The position numbers were made by a program, and so were the translations under genes. 7,443 nt of DNA from Clostridia bacterium (GTDB lineage Bacteria > Bacillota > Clostridia > Oscillospirales > CAG-272), in contig JAFQUL010000205.1 of the NCBI GenBank assembly GCA_017408535.1, positions 1-7,443 on the forward strand, given 5' to 3'. Each line of letters begins with the position of its first letter. Within the stretch, counting starts at the first letter, position 1. The notes under the pieces are model-generated. The model was not told the origin of the DNA. It searched no databases and saw only the letters and a program-made list of their open reading frames with translations. Shown piece after piece: positions 1-5,877 of this stretch.

Positions 1-250
1 AAGCGGCGGTAGTAACTGCAAGGGGTATGCCCTTGTTTGCAGGACCGAAGAGAACGTCGCACTCCTTTACGTTTTCCGCAAAGCACTTTGCATAGTATCC
101 GCCAAGAGCGGAAAGCTGAGCACCTGTACGGTAGTTACCGGTGTTAACGAAATAGGGGGTGCGTCTGCCGCTCTTGGTAACAAAGTCACCGAAGCGGAGC
201 ACGTCGCTTCTTACCATAAATTCGATGAATTCTCTCTTATACTGTTCCAT
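1..250 (-). CDS. pyrE: Orotate phosphoribosyltransferase, N-terminal part (cut by window edge)
   Basis: PyrE converts orotate and PRPP to orotidine 5'-monophosphate in the cytosol, the fifth step of de novo pyrimidine synthesis. Only the first 83 codons are present; the rest lies left of base 1. The reading starts MEQYKREFIEF and contains GDFVTKSGRRTPYFVNTG, followed by the R-TGAQL stretch and VLFGPANKGIPLAV. These are the characteristic N-terminal blocks of clostridial OPRT; the GPANKGIPLAV strand-loop comes before the PRPP-binding motif, which is outside the window. The ATG at 248-250 has an AGGAGA ribosome binding site about 9 bases upstream, inside the end of the kinase gene. The start overlaps the kinase stop by 14 bases, so pyrE is probably translated from the regulator-kinase-pyrE transcript. 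Family assignment is firm from recognised motifs; completeness of the gene cannot be judged. Confidence 0.93.
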   Translation of the reverse strand, partial: MEQYKREFIEFMVRSDVLRFGDFVTKSGRRTPYFVNTGNYRTGAQLSALGGYYAKCFAENVKECDVLFGPANKGIPLAVTTAA

Positions 251-1772
251 TGTCGTTTTCTCCTGTATCATTAATATTATTTACTTCTTTTTCGTCTGTT
301 CCGATTAGCTTCATTGCAAACCAGAAGGTACTGCCCTGGCCGGGAATACTGTCAACACCGTACTGTGCACCGTGAAGCACCAGAATATTTTTTACTATAG
401 AAAGTCCCAGACCCGTTCCTACGGTGGCACGGCGATGTACCTTATCTATCTTATAGTATCTGTCCCAGATAAGGGCAAGCTTGTCAGCCTCGATACCCTC
501 TCCGGTATCTATAACATCCACCCGGGCATAGTCTCCGTCCCGATATGCATGTACGGTGACCTTTTTGTCCTCTCCCGTGTAATTTACCGCATTATTGATG
601 AGGTTATATATTACCTGCAGTATTCTCGTTTTGTCTGCATCTACAGTAAGACCGCTTTCGCAGTTATACTCAAGAAGATAGCCGTCCTTCTCGGTAAGCT
701 TTTTATATCTCTGCATCGTTTCGAGAACGATCTCGCCCAGGTCAAAGTTCTCCTTTGACAGCACAGGCGCACCTGACTGAAGCTTAGACATATCAACAAG
801 GTCGCTTACAAGAGAGGAAAGTCTCTCTGTCTCGTCAATAATAACCTGCATATTGTCGGGAGTCATCTCTCCGGGAATATCCCGCATTACCTCTCCGTAG
901 CCCTTGATAAGAGTAAGAGGGGTACGAAGATCGTGGGATATATTGGCTATAAGCTCCTTCTGCATCTTATCGGTCTTTGACAGCTCCTTTGCCGCATAAG
1001 TAAGGGTATCGCTGAGCTCACCCACTTCGTAACAGCCCTCGCTGACAGAGAAATCCGCAGTATAGCTGCCCTCGGCAAGAGCCTTTGCCGAACGGCTCAG
1101 CTTGGTAATGGGTCGGGAGATCTGCCGTGACATAAGTATGGCGAATATCATACCCATTATTATCGTTATAACGGATACCCACAGAAGCTGACTCTGAAGG
1201 GTATTTACCGTGGCGGAAACAGGGGCGATATTTGCATTAAGCAGTATAACGTACCCTGTACCAAAAGAATCGGCAGTAATACTGGTAAGAACTATAGTAT
1301 CTCCAAGTCCCTCCGATGACTGAGTATATTTGAAGCCCTCACGTTTGAGAGTGGTCGTACTCAGTCCCCCGTTTGCCTTTGCCTCAAGGAAAAATCTGTT
1401 TATGGTATCGGAATCGGTATGGTGTATAACACAATCCTCGAGAACGTCGCAGGAGGCTATCTGCTTTCCCTTTTCGTCATATATTCTGATACACACCTCA
1501 TGGTCAACCGCCAGTTCCTTGACTATATCACCAAATTGACTGCTGCCCAGCTGACCCGATATTACAGAAGCAGTACGCCTAAGCTCTGACATTCTGATAG
1601 ACTGATAAAAATTATCCAGCAATATGGTCTGGAACACCCAGAGTATCACCAAAACCACTATGGCAAAAAATGAAAAGTAGCCGTACAGCTGCATAGACAG
1701 GAAGGGTCTGCGCCGACGCAGTGTAGCTTTTCTTCTGTTTTTGATACTGTTCATAGGTACACCCATGATCAC
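237..1772 (-). CDS. Membrane sensor histidine kinase of a two-component system
   Basis: About 511 residues. Membrane segments lie near residues 31-52 and 195-215, enclosing an extracytoplasmic sensor region of about 140 residues with three cysteines (94, 109, 114) and no family I recognise. A HAMP linker follows (about 216-268), then the HisKA domain with ISHDLRTPLTLIKGY (phosphoacceptor His280). The ATPase domain has an N box near Asn390-Asn394, G1 DTGEGI (422-427), IWDRYYKID (435-443) and G2 GTGLGLSIVK (452-461). All catalytic motifs look intact. It should autophosphorylate and pass phosphate to the regulator encoded just upstream. The GTG at 1770-1772 overlaps the regulator stop as GTGA. 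In-frame ATGs at 1764-1766 and 1752-1754 are alternatives, and none has a good ribosome binding site of its own, which fits translational coupling. Layout resembles CssS/PhoR-type kinases; the stimulus is unknown. Confidence 0.95.
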   Translation of the reverse strand: MIMGVPMNSIKNRRKATLRRRRPFLSMQLYGYFSFFAIVVLVILWVFQTILLDNFYQSIRMSELRRTASVISGQLGSSQFGDIVKELAVDHEVCIRIYDEKGKQIASCDVLEDCVIHHTDSDTINRFFLEAKANGGLSTTTLKREGFKYTQSSEGLGDTIVLTSITADSFGTGYVILLNANIAPVSATVNTLQSQLLWVSVITIIMGMIFAILMSRQISRPITKLSRSAKALAEGSYTADFSVSEGCYEVGELSDTLTYAAKELSKTDKMQKELIANISHDLRTPLTLIKGYGEVMRDIPGEMTPDNMQVIIDETERLSSLVSDLVDMSKLQSGAPVLSKENFDLGEIVLETMQRYKKLTEKDGYLLEYNCESGLTVDADKTRILQVIYNLINNAVNYTGEDKKVTVHAYRDGDYARVDVIDTGEGIEADKLALIWDRYYKIDKVHRRATVGTGLGLSIVKNILVLHGAQYGVDSIPGQGSTFWFAMKLIGTDEKEVNNINDTGENDNGTV

Positions 1773-2458
1773 ATATCGCTGAGATCAAATCTGTATCCCA
1801 CACCTCTGAGAGTCACTATCAGCTTACTGTACTCACCCAGACTGCGGCGAAGCAGCTTGATGTGAGTGTCAAGAGTTCTGTCATCACCGTAAAAGTCATA
1901 ACCCCATACGTCGCAGATAAGCTTTTCTCTTGTGAGAGCAATATTCTTGTTACGCAGCATATAGAAGAACAGGTCGTATTCCTTGGGCGACATATCCACC
2001 CGCTGACCGTCAACGTAAACTATTCTTGCGGTAATGTCCGCCTTGAGTCCGCGATACTCGAAGATCTCGTTCTTCGGAGCCTCAGGCGCAGAAGACTTCT
2101 GCACCCTCTTCATTATTGCCTCGATACGGAGCATAAGCTCCTTGGGAGAGAAGGGTTTGACCACGTAATCGTCTATACCCAGCTCAAAGCCGTTGATCTT
2201 ATCATATTCCTCTCCGCGGGCAGACAGCATAAGTATGGGAGTATTTGAATTCTTACGTATCTCTCTGCAGGCGGAAAAGCCGTCGAGCTCCGGCATCATT
2301 ATATCCATAATGATGATATCAAAGCTCTGTTCACGGCAGATGCGTACCGCCTCCATACCGTCACCGGCTTCAACGGTTTCATGACCTTCAAAGGCGGCGT
2401 ACTTAACAATAAGCTCTCTTATTCTCGCTTCGTCATCAACTACAAGTATTTTGTACAT
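1769..2458 (-). CDS. OmpR/PhoB-family response regulator
   Basis: A 229-residue DNA-binding regulator, the usual length for this family. The receiver domain (residues 1-120) shows the acidic pocket Asp8-Asp9, phosphoacceptor Asp52 in IIIMDIMMPELDG, Ser79 in MLSARG and Lys101 in VVKPF. After a short linker, a winged-helix domain (about 131-225) has the recognition-helix region DDRTLDTHIKLLRRSLG and the C-terminal wing VTLRGVGYRF. The ATG at 2456-2458 is preceded by GGAG with 9-base spacing. It is the first gene of the operon, behind a strong promoter at 2507-2535, and its stop overlaps the start of the cognate kinase by 4 bases. By analogy with CssR, the adjacent htrA gene is a plausible target; this is inference from position, not from a recognised binding site. 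Confidence 0.96.
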   Translation of the reverse strand: MYKILVVDDEARIRELIVKYAAFEGHETVEAGDGMEAVRICREQSFDIIIMDIMMPELDGFSACREIRKNSNTPILMLSARGEEYDKINGFELGIDDYVVKPFSPKELMLRIEAIMKRVQKSSAPEAPKNEIFEYRGLKADITARIVYVDGQRVDMSPKEYDLFFYMLRNKNIALTREKLICDVWGYDFYGDDRTLDTHIKLLRRSLGEYSKLIVTLRGVGYRFDLSDM

Positions 2459-2506
2459 CTCAGTCTTCTCCAGTCTCTTTCAATGATATAAAATTATCAT
2501 AATATA

Positions 2507-2535
2507 ATTATAATATAAATTTTTCTTTATTGCAA
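2507..2535 (-). promoter_or_regulatory. Vegetative (SigA-type) promoter of the regulator-kinase-pyrE operon
   Basis: On the minus strand, TTGCAA (2530-2535) and a perfect TATAAT (2507-2512) are separated by exactly 17 bases in an AT-rich stretch. Transcription would begin near base 2500, giving a leader of about 40 bases with a GGAG ribosome binding site before the regulator ATG. The -35 box lies about 20 bases downstream of the hairpin that follows htrA, so the operon appears to be transcribed separately from htrA. Confidence 0.75.
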
Positions 2536-2554
2536 CAGAAAATCGCTCATTAGT

Positions 2555-2590
2555 GTAAGAACGGGGTCGCCTGGGCGACCCCGTTCTTAC
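2555..2590 (-). terminator. Perfect 16-bp hairpin after htrA, probable terminator without U-tract
   Basis: Arms GTAAGAACGGGGTCGC (2555-2570) and its exact complement (2575-2590) enclose a 4-base loop. The hairpin starts 16 bases after the htrA stop codon and lies just ahead of the next promoter, the usual place for a terminator. Neither side has a proper T-run: on the minus strand the stem is followed by ACTAATGAGCGATTTT. It could end transcription with help, protect the 3' end of the htrA mRNA, or be a dispersed palindromic element. Confidence 0.6.
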
Positions 2591-2606
2591 CTTTGAGGAA
2601 AATCTA

Positions 2607-3893
2607 TCAGGTTTCAAAGTTTATGTCAGACTCGCCCGGAGTTTTTTCTCTGCAGACGAATTCAACATCTAAAGTTTTGCCGTTTCTTACAACGGTAACG
2701 GTTACGGTATCGCCGACCGACATATCGTTTTTCAGCTCAAGGATATCGTCAGAGTAAACTACCTCTGTGTCATTTATCGCGATGATCCTGTCACCCTGCT
2801 TCAGTTCGTCAGTATATTTAGAGGATGATACATAACAGCCGAGGGTGTTTACTCTGTAATACATTGCGGTCATAGAATCAGAGATATCAATGAGCACAAG
2901 ACCGAGATCCACTCTGCCCTTAACGTAGCCGTACTCTATAAGCTCGGACACCGTCTTTGCCGCAGTTACCGCAGGGATAGCAAATCCAAGGCCCTCAACG
3001 TCACTGCCGGAAGACTTGGCATTGACCACGCCGATAAGCTCACCCTTAAGGTTAAAGAGTCCGCCGCCGGAGTTACCGGGGTTTACAGCGGTATCTGTCT
3101 GAAGAAGGTTCATCTTCTTGCCCTCAACGGTAACCTCACGGTCGAGAGCGCTGATAATGCCGGTGGTAACCGTACCGCCGAGAGAGCCGAGGGGATTACC
3201 CACAGCGACTACCTGCTGACCTACTCTGAGAACATCGCTGTTTCCGAATACGGCCGGAGGAAGGGTCTCCTCTGCAGAGACCTTTATTACAGCAAGGTCG
3301 GTATCTGCATCTGTGCCGATAAGCTCAGCCTTATATTCATTTCCGTTCTTAAGTCTGACGGTAATATTGCTTGCACCGTCAATAACGTGATTGTTGGTAA
3401 CTATATATCCGTCAGCGGTTATAATTACTCCACTTCCGGCACCGGAGGTAACAAACTGACCGAAGAAGCTGCTGGTGCTGACTACCTCGGTAGTGATCTC
3501 AACTACAGAGTTTTCAACTGCGGCGGCTACCGATTCAACAGTACCCTCTTTAACCTCGGACGCTTCTGAAGACAGATTCTCGTAAACAACTGTGGTCTTA
3601 CCGCCGTTACTGCCGCCGAAGTTGTTAATGACATTTTCCTTTATATCACTTTTCTGCATAAAAGCAGACACAAGATATCCGCCGGCAAAGCCTGAAGCGG
3701 TTGAAATAAAAAGACTGCACACAAGGATCAGGGCTACTACTCCCGCACCTATCCCGCGTTTATCACTTTTGGGCGGCTCGCTTTGAGCGGGTCTGAGAAC
3801 GATAGGATCGTATCTGTTCTGTTCAGGAGGAGCGGAATAGTTGTTATTATAACCGTTGTTATAACTATTATTGTTTCCGTATCCGTTGTTCAT
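2607..3893 (-). CDS. htrA: HtrA/DegP-type membrane-anchored serine protease with PDZ domain
   Basis: A 428-residue S1C-family protease expected to degrade or refold damaged proteins on the outer face of the membrane. An Asn/Tyr/Gly-rich, low-complexity cytoplasmic tail (1-27) leads to one membrane segment (about 49-77), an exported linker, the trypsin-like domain (about 118-315) and a single PDZ domain (about 325-415). The catalytic triad is His169 (TNNHV), Asp199 (TDLAVIK) and Ser275 (NPGNSGGGL), all present; GFAIP near 303 is also typical. Signal-anchor plus one PDZ matches B. subtilis HtrA, HtrB and YycK. The ATG at 3891-3893 has AAAGGAAC with suitable spacing. The gene follows a long structured leader and a small overlapping open frame, and lies directly upstream of a two-component operon, like a CssRS-controlled envelope-stress gene. 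Paralogue identity within the HtrA family cannot be decided here. Confidence 0.95.
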   Translation of the reverse strand: MNNGYGNNNSYNNGYNNNYSAPPEQNRYDPIVLRPAQSEPPKSDKRGIGAGVVALILVCSLFISTASGFAGGYLVSAFMQKSDIKENVINNFGGSNGGKTTVVYENLSSEASEVKEGTVESVAAAVENSVVEITTEVVSTSSFFGQFVTSGAGSGVIITADGYIVTNNHVIDGASNITVRLKNGNEYKAELIGTDADTDLAVIKVSAEETLPPAVFGNSDVLRVGQQVVAVGNPLGSLGGTVTTGIISALDREVTVEGKKMNLLQTDTAVNPGNSGGGLFNLKGELIGVVNAKSSGSDVEGLGFAIPAVTAAKTVSELIEYGYVKGRVDLGLVLIDISDSMTAMYYRVNTLGCYVSSSKYTDELKQGDRIIAINDTEVVYSDDILELKNDMSVGDTVTVTVVRNGKTLDVEFVCREKTPGESDINFET

Positions 3894-4021
3894 AAAAAAG
3901 TTCCTTTCACTCTATATACTGCTCCATCATCCGGAGCCGGACTTCTTGGCGGGGGACAAGGAATGTCGGCCTTAGTCAACATCCCCGTACTGATCCCCAT
4001 GTAGAAAACGGTTGCTTTCAT
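3890..4021 (-). CDS. Possible 43-residue leader peptide ORF overlapping htrA
   Basis: This frame starts with ATG at 4019-4021 (MKATVFYMGISTG) and continues with LTKADIPCPPPRSPAPDDG. It ends in TGA at 3890-3892, so its stop and the htrA start share ATGA. No good ribosome binding site precedes the ATG, and an internal ATG at 3998-4000 is an alternative. The frame is open further upstream to a TAA but has no earlier start codon. Features that make it worth listing are the coupling-type overlap and a Pro-Pro-Pro run, a known ribosome-pausing motif. It may equally be a chance frame across a GC-rich RNA structure. I recognise no family. Confidence 0.3.
   Translation of the reverse strand: MKATVFYMGISTGMLTKADIPCPPPRSPAPDDGAVYRVKGTFL
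3921..3986 (-). promoter_or_regulatory. GC-rich structured 5' leader of htrA
   Basis: On the minus strand, GGGG (3983-3986) can pair with CCCC (3952-3955). This encloses a stem ATGTTG/CGACAT (3977-3982 with 3963-3968, one G-U pair, 8-base loop). A second hairpin GCTCC/GGAGC (3933-3937 with 3921-3925) has a 7-base loop. It ends about 15 bases before the htrA ribosome binding site. The block is much richer in GC than the AT-rich DNA around it. It fits no riboswitch consensus I could place by eye (c-di-GMP, T-box, fluoride, guanidine and yybP were considered). A cis-regulatory RNA or a dispersed repeat are the main options. Confidence 0.4.
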
Positions 4022-4063
4022 CTGTTTGCAAGGAAATGTAAGCTTTTTCGTTTTTACAGCCTT

Positions 4064-4090
4064 ATTTTACCCCCATATTGTGACGAATAT
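4064..4090 (-). promoter_or_regulatory. Possible htrA -10 box with adjacent palindrome
   Basis: TAAAAT (minus strand, 4064-4069) is the best -10-like hexamer upstream of htrA, but no -35 match sits at the right distance. Just upstream, ATATT-GTGACG-AATAT (4075-4090) forms an inverted repeat where the -35 box would be. That arrangement suits an activator-dependent promoter, and the neighbouring response regulator is the obvious candidate activator. If used, the htrA leader would be about 165 bases. Weak evidence. Confidence 0.25.
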
Positions 4091-4091
4091 A

Positions 4092-4121
4092 TGAAAACAC
4101 ATTGAAAAAAGGAGCATTTTT
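4092..4121 (+). promoter_or_regulatory. Possible SigG/SigF-type promoter of spoVAC
   Basis: TGAAAA (4092-4097) and CATTTTT (4115-4121) are 17 bases apart. They match the forespore sigma consensus (TGHATR and CATNHTA) at 5 of 6 and 6 of 7 positions. SpoVA genes are SigG-dependent in Bacillus, so this would make sense, but the AT-rich context makes chance matches likely. Confidence 0.27.
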
Positions 4122-4142
4122 CTGAATGTAATTTGTTTTTTC

Positions 4143-4171
4143 TGAAAAAACTATTACTGTAACTTTTTTCA
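4143..4171 (+). repeat. Inverted repeat directly upstream of the spoVAC ribosome binding site
   Basis: TGAAAAAA (4143-4150) and TTTTTTCA (4164-4171) are perfect 8-base arms around a 13-base loop, ending 2-3 bases before the AAAGGGGG ribosome binding site. It could be a weak mRNA hairpin or an operator. The low GC makes a stable RNA stem doubtful. Confidence 0.35.
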
Positions 4172-4190
4172 TCAAAGGGGGATGCCTTAA

Positions 4191-4637
4191 GTGAATAATT
4201 TTAACGTAGACGACTATAAAAATCTGGTGGCTATGAAAAAAGAGCCCTCGCCGATACTGAAAAACTGTATCTGGGCATTTTTTGTGGGCGGAACTATATG
4301 CACGGTGGGAGAATGCCTGAGAATGCTGTATATTTATCTTGGGATCTCAGAGACCGATGCCCCGACTGTTGTGTCGGTCACTCTTATTTTTATTGCCGCC
4401 GTTCTTACGGGGCTGGGTGTTTTTGACAAGCTTGCCCGCCATGCAGGGGCAGGGACACTGCTCCCCATAACCGGCTTTGCAAATTCCGTAGTCTCCCCCG
4501 CTATCGACAACAAGGCCGAGGGCTGGGTGCTTGGTGTCGGGGCAAAGATATTTATTATCGCAGGACCTGTGATTCTTTACGGCATTCTCGCAGGGACGGT
4601 GTACGGGGTAATTTATTTCATTATACAGCTAATATAA
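4191..4637 (+). CDS. spoVAC: Stage V sporulation protein AC
   Basis: A 148-residue integral membrane protein matching SpoVAC, about 150 residues in Bacillus. Recognised stretches are the cytoplasmic N-terminus ending KKEPSPILKNCIWAFFVGG, then the GAGTLLPITGFANSVVSPAI block and EGWVLGVGAKIF, all diagnostic. Membrane segments fall near 25-50, 59-78 and 112-145, with a semi-hydrophobic stretch between. In Bacillus, SpoVA proteins move dipicolinic acid across the inner forespore membrane, and SpoVAC can behave as a mechanosensitive channel. The start is GTG, with AAAGGGGG 9 bases upstream. An ATG at 4182 is followed by a stop after one more codon and cannot be the start. The gene is followed by a terminator and a convergent gene, so spoVAD and spoVAE are not in this transcript. 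SpoVAEB is a related alternative, but length and N-terminus favour SpoVAC. Confidence 0.93.
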   Translation: MNNFNVDDYKNLVAMKKEPSPILKNCIWAFFVGGTICTVGECLRMLYIYLGISETDAPTVVSVTLIFIAAVLTGLGVFDKLARHAGAGTLLPITGFANSVVSPAIDNKAEGWVLGVGAKIFIIAGPVILYGILAGTVYGVIYFIIQLI

Positions 4638-4638
4638 C

Positions 4639-4674
4639 AAGCGGAGGCACCGAGGGGGTTGCCTCCGCTTATTT
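4639..4674. terminator. Bidirectional terminator between spoVAC and the PHP gene
   Basis: An 11-bp perfect stem (AAGCGGAGGCA, 4639-4649, with 4660-4670) encloses a 10-base loop. It starts 2 bases after the spoVAC stop. It is followed by ATTTT on the plus strand and, read the other way, by GTTATATT. It lies between convergent genes and ends 20 bases beyond the PHP gene stop, so it probably serves both. Confidence 0.8.
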
Positions 4675-4694
4675 TGCAGATTATTCTTTATTAC

Positions 4695-5393
4695 TTACGG
4701 GACACACAAAACCGAGTACTCGTCGCAGTTCGGCTCTTGTATGCACAGCTTCTTTTCTCCGCTTGATGTCAAATAAGAGCACAGCTCTCTGTGGTCTCCG
4801 ACAGTATCAGGCAGGAACATTCCGCATCTCGGACGGTATGTATCTGCGTGATAGTCACCGCCGCAGGTAACTATCAGATTCTTTTCCCCGGCTATGCGTA
4901 ATATTTCGTCAGAATAAGAGTTATTATACAGAGGATGACAGTTTATTTCTATTCCGTCTAGATAATCGGTATCAAGAACCGTCGCTCCGTTTCTGAAGGG
5001 ATGTGCCTGCACAAGTATACCGTTATTTGCTTTTACCGCCTCATAAAGTTCTTTTTGAGTGTAGTCATAAATGTACGGGTGTTTTTTCAAAAACTCCGGA
5101 TCTGCTCCGTAAATAAGAAGATCCACGCTGGGATACAGTTCCATTGTAACCTCTATTCCGAAAAACACACGGCATCCGATCTTCCTGCCATATTCCTCCG
5201 CCAAATAAAATTCGGAAATATACCGTTCTATAAAATCGTCCGGAGGGTTATCCATAATATATCTTTTCTGGTAGTGATTTGTAAGAGCAATTCCGTCCAT
5301 ACCGTTTTCCAAAGTTACCCTGAGAACCTCGTCAAAAGGGATTTCACAGCACTTGCTGATTTCGCTGGAATGGGCGTGTAAATCGATCAGCAT
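4695..5393 (-). CDS. PHP-domain metal-dependent phosphoesterase-like protein
   Basis: A 232-residue cytosolic protein consisting of little more than one PHP (polymerase and histidinol phosphatase) domain. Metal-ligand positions are visible in order: His6 and His8 in DLHAHS, His40 in ALTNH, Glu81 in FFGIEV, His131 in VQAHPF, His153 in INCHPLY, and Asp180 with His182 in GGDYH. These suit a di- or trinuclear metal site cleaving phosphate esters. The TNH in place of the more common TDH or SDH is a small deviation. No polymerase or other domain is attached, and the substrate cannot be told; nucleotide or small phosphate esters are typical of stand-alone members. The ATG at 5391-5393 has AAAGGAG with 8-base spacing, an excellent start. 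No clear promoter was found upstream. The gene converges on spoVAC and ends at their shared terminator. Confidence 0.88.
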   Translation of the reverse strand: MLIDLHAHSSEISKCCEIPFDEVLRVTLENGMDGIALTNHYQKRYIMDNPPDDFIERYISEFYLAEEYGRKIGCRVFFGIEVTMELYPSVDLLIYGADPEFLKKHPYIYDYTQKELYEAVKANNGILVQAHPFRNGATVLDTDYLDGIEINCHPLYNNSYSDEILRIAGEKNLIVTCGGDYHADTYRPRCGMFLPDTVGDHRELCSYLTSSGEKKLCIQEPNCDEYSVLCVP

Positions 5394-5580
5394 ATTAATT
5401 TCTCCTTTGCTTTAGTGAATATTTCTTTATCTGACTGTACCGCAAATTCGTTTTATGTAAATGTCCTTCATGGACCCAAGTTGACACAACCAGAAAACTG
5501 GATAATGAGTATCGGTACAAAGATATTCATTTTCTTTGTTTACCGCGAAGCAGGTTTTCATACACCACAAACAAACTCCC
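5394..5580. other. Non-coding stretch upstream of the PHP gene
   Basis: Together with the decayed frame to its right this makes a 484-base gap without an intact gene. The left part shows no convincing coding frame on either strand. It contains two small adjacent palindromes, GTTGACACAAC (5480-5490) and CCAGAAAACTGG (5490-5501), and presumably the PHP gene promoter, for which I found only weak matches. Confidence 0.5.
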
Positions 5581-5593
5581 CTATGAGAGGAGT
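5564..5593 (-). terminator. Weak intrinsic terminator after the small remnant
   Basis: On the minus strand ACTCCTC (5587-5593) pairs with GGGGAGT (5575-5581), 7 bp including one G-U, around a 5-base loop, followed by TTGTTTGTGG. The stop codon TAG of the remnant frame sits at the loop and the 3' arm. A terminator exactly at this stop supports that the frame is, or was, the real last gene of the lipase transcript. Confidence 0.42.
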
Positions 5594-5842
5594 CTTTCCT
5601 GCACGCGAATTGAGGCGGCAAAAAGTGTCTTTCCGTTCTCATAGCAGACAGCGTGGATATCCACATGAGAAACACCGCAAGCTATATAAAAGGACACCGA
5701 CTCCGTCATTGCTATTCTCCGAATCGCCGGAGAAGCAAAGTCACGCTCAAACAGTTTTTTATTTAAGCGGGTAAAATCCTCGATGCGGAAGGTATGGAGA
5801 TATTCCGATTTATCTGCCGAACCTCATTGTATCAATAGACAT
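5581..5842 (-). pseudogene. Small frameshifted gene remnant downstream of the lipase gene
   Basis: An ATG at 5840-5842 with a good ribosome binding site (GAGGGAG, 8-base spacing) begins MSIDTMRFGR and then stops at 5810-5812. In the next frame a clearly protein-like reading of 80 codons runs from 5823 to the TAG at 5581-5583. It includes SEYLHTFRIEDFTRLNKKL and, further on, VSHVDIHAVCYENGKTLFAA, but it has no start codon before an internal ATG at 5707-5709. A single-base gain or two-base loss near 5815-5827 would join the two. The reading lies 35 bases after the lipase stop and ends at a terminator, as expected for a second operon gene. I recognise no family. Alternatives are an intact 42-residue protein starting at 5709 (GGAG 7 bases upstream), programmed frameshifting, or a sequencing error. 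Confidence 0.45.
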
Positions 5843-5877
5843 ATCCAAATCTCCCTCGTTAAATTATACCGCTGTAC

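Noticed and set aside
3783..4004. 73-residue plus-strand frame across the htrA start
   Set aside because: Antisense to the Asn/Tyr-rich htrA N-terminus, which explains its hydrophobic Val/Ile run; no start signal.
3900..4010. Known riboswitch or T-box in the htrA leader
   Set aside because: No conserved core of the T-box, c-di-GMP, fluoride, guanidine or Mn classes could be matched by eye, so only a generic structured leader is called.
4182..4190. ATG directly after the spoVAC ribosome binding site
   Set aside because: Reads Met-Pro-stop and sits too close to the GGGGG; the GTG at 4191 is the start.
5481..5503. TTGACA on the plus strand with a downstream GATAAT
   Set aside because: The spacer is only 14 bases and no gene follows on that strand.
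5427..5675. 82-residue minus-strand frame rich in Cys and Trp
   Set aside because: Its right part lies out of phase across the more protein-like remnant frame, it has no ribosome binding site, and its composition is random-looking.
5415..5774. 119-residue plus-strand frame
   Set aside because: Antisense to the remnant, no ribosome binding site, low-complexity random composition, no recognisable motif.
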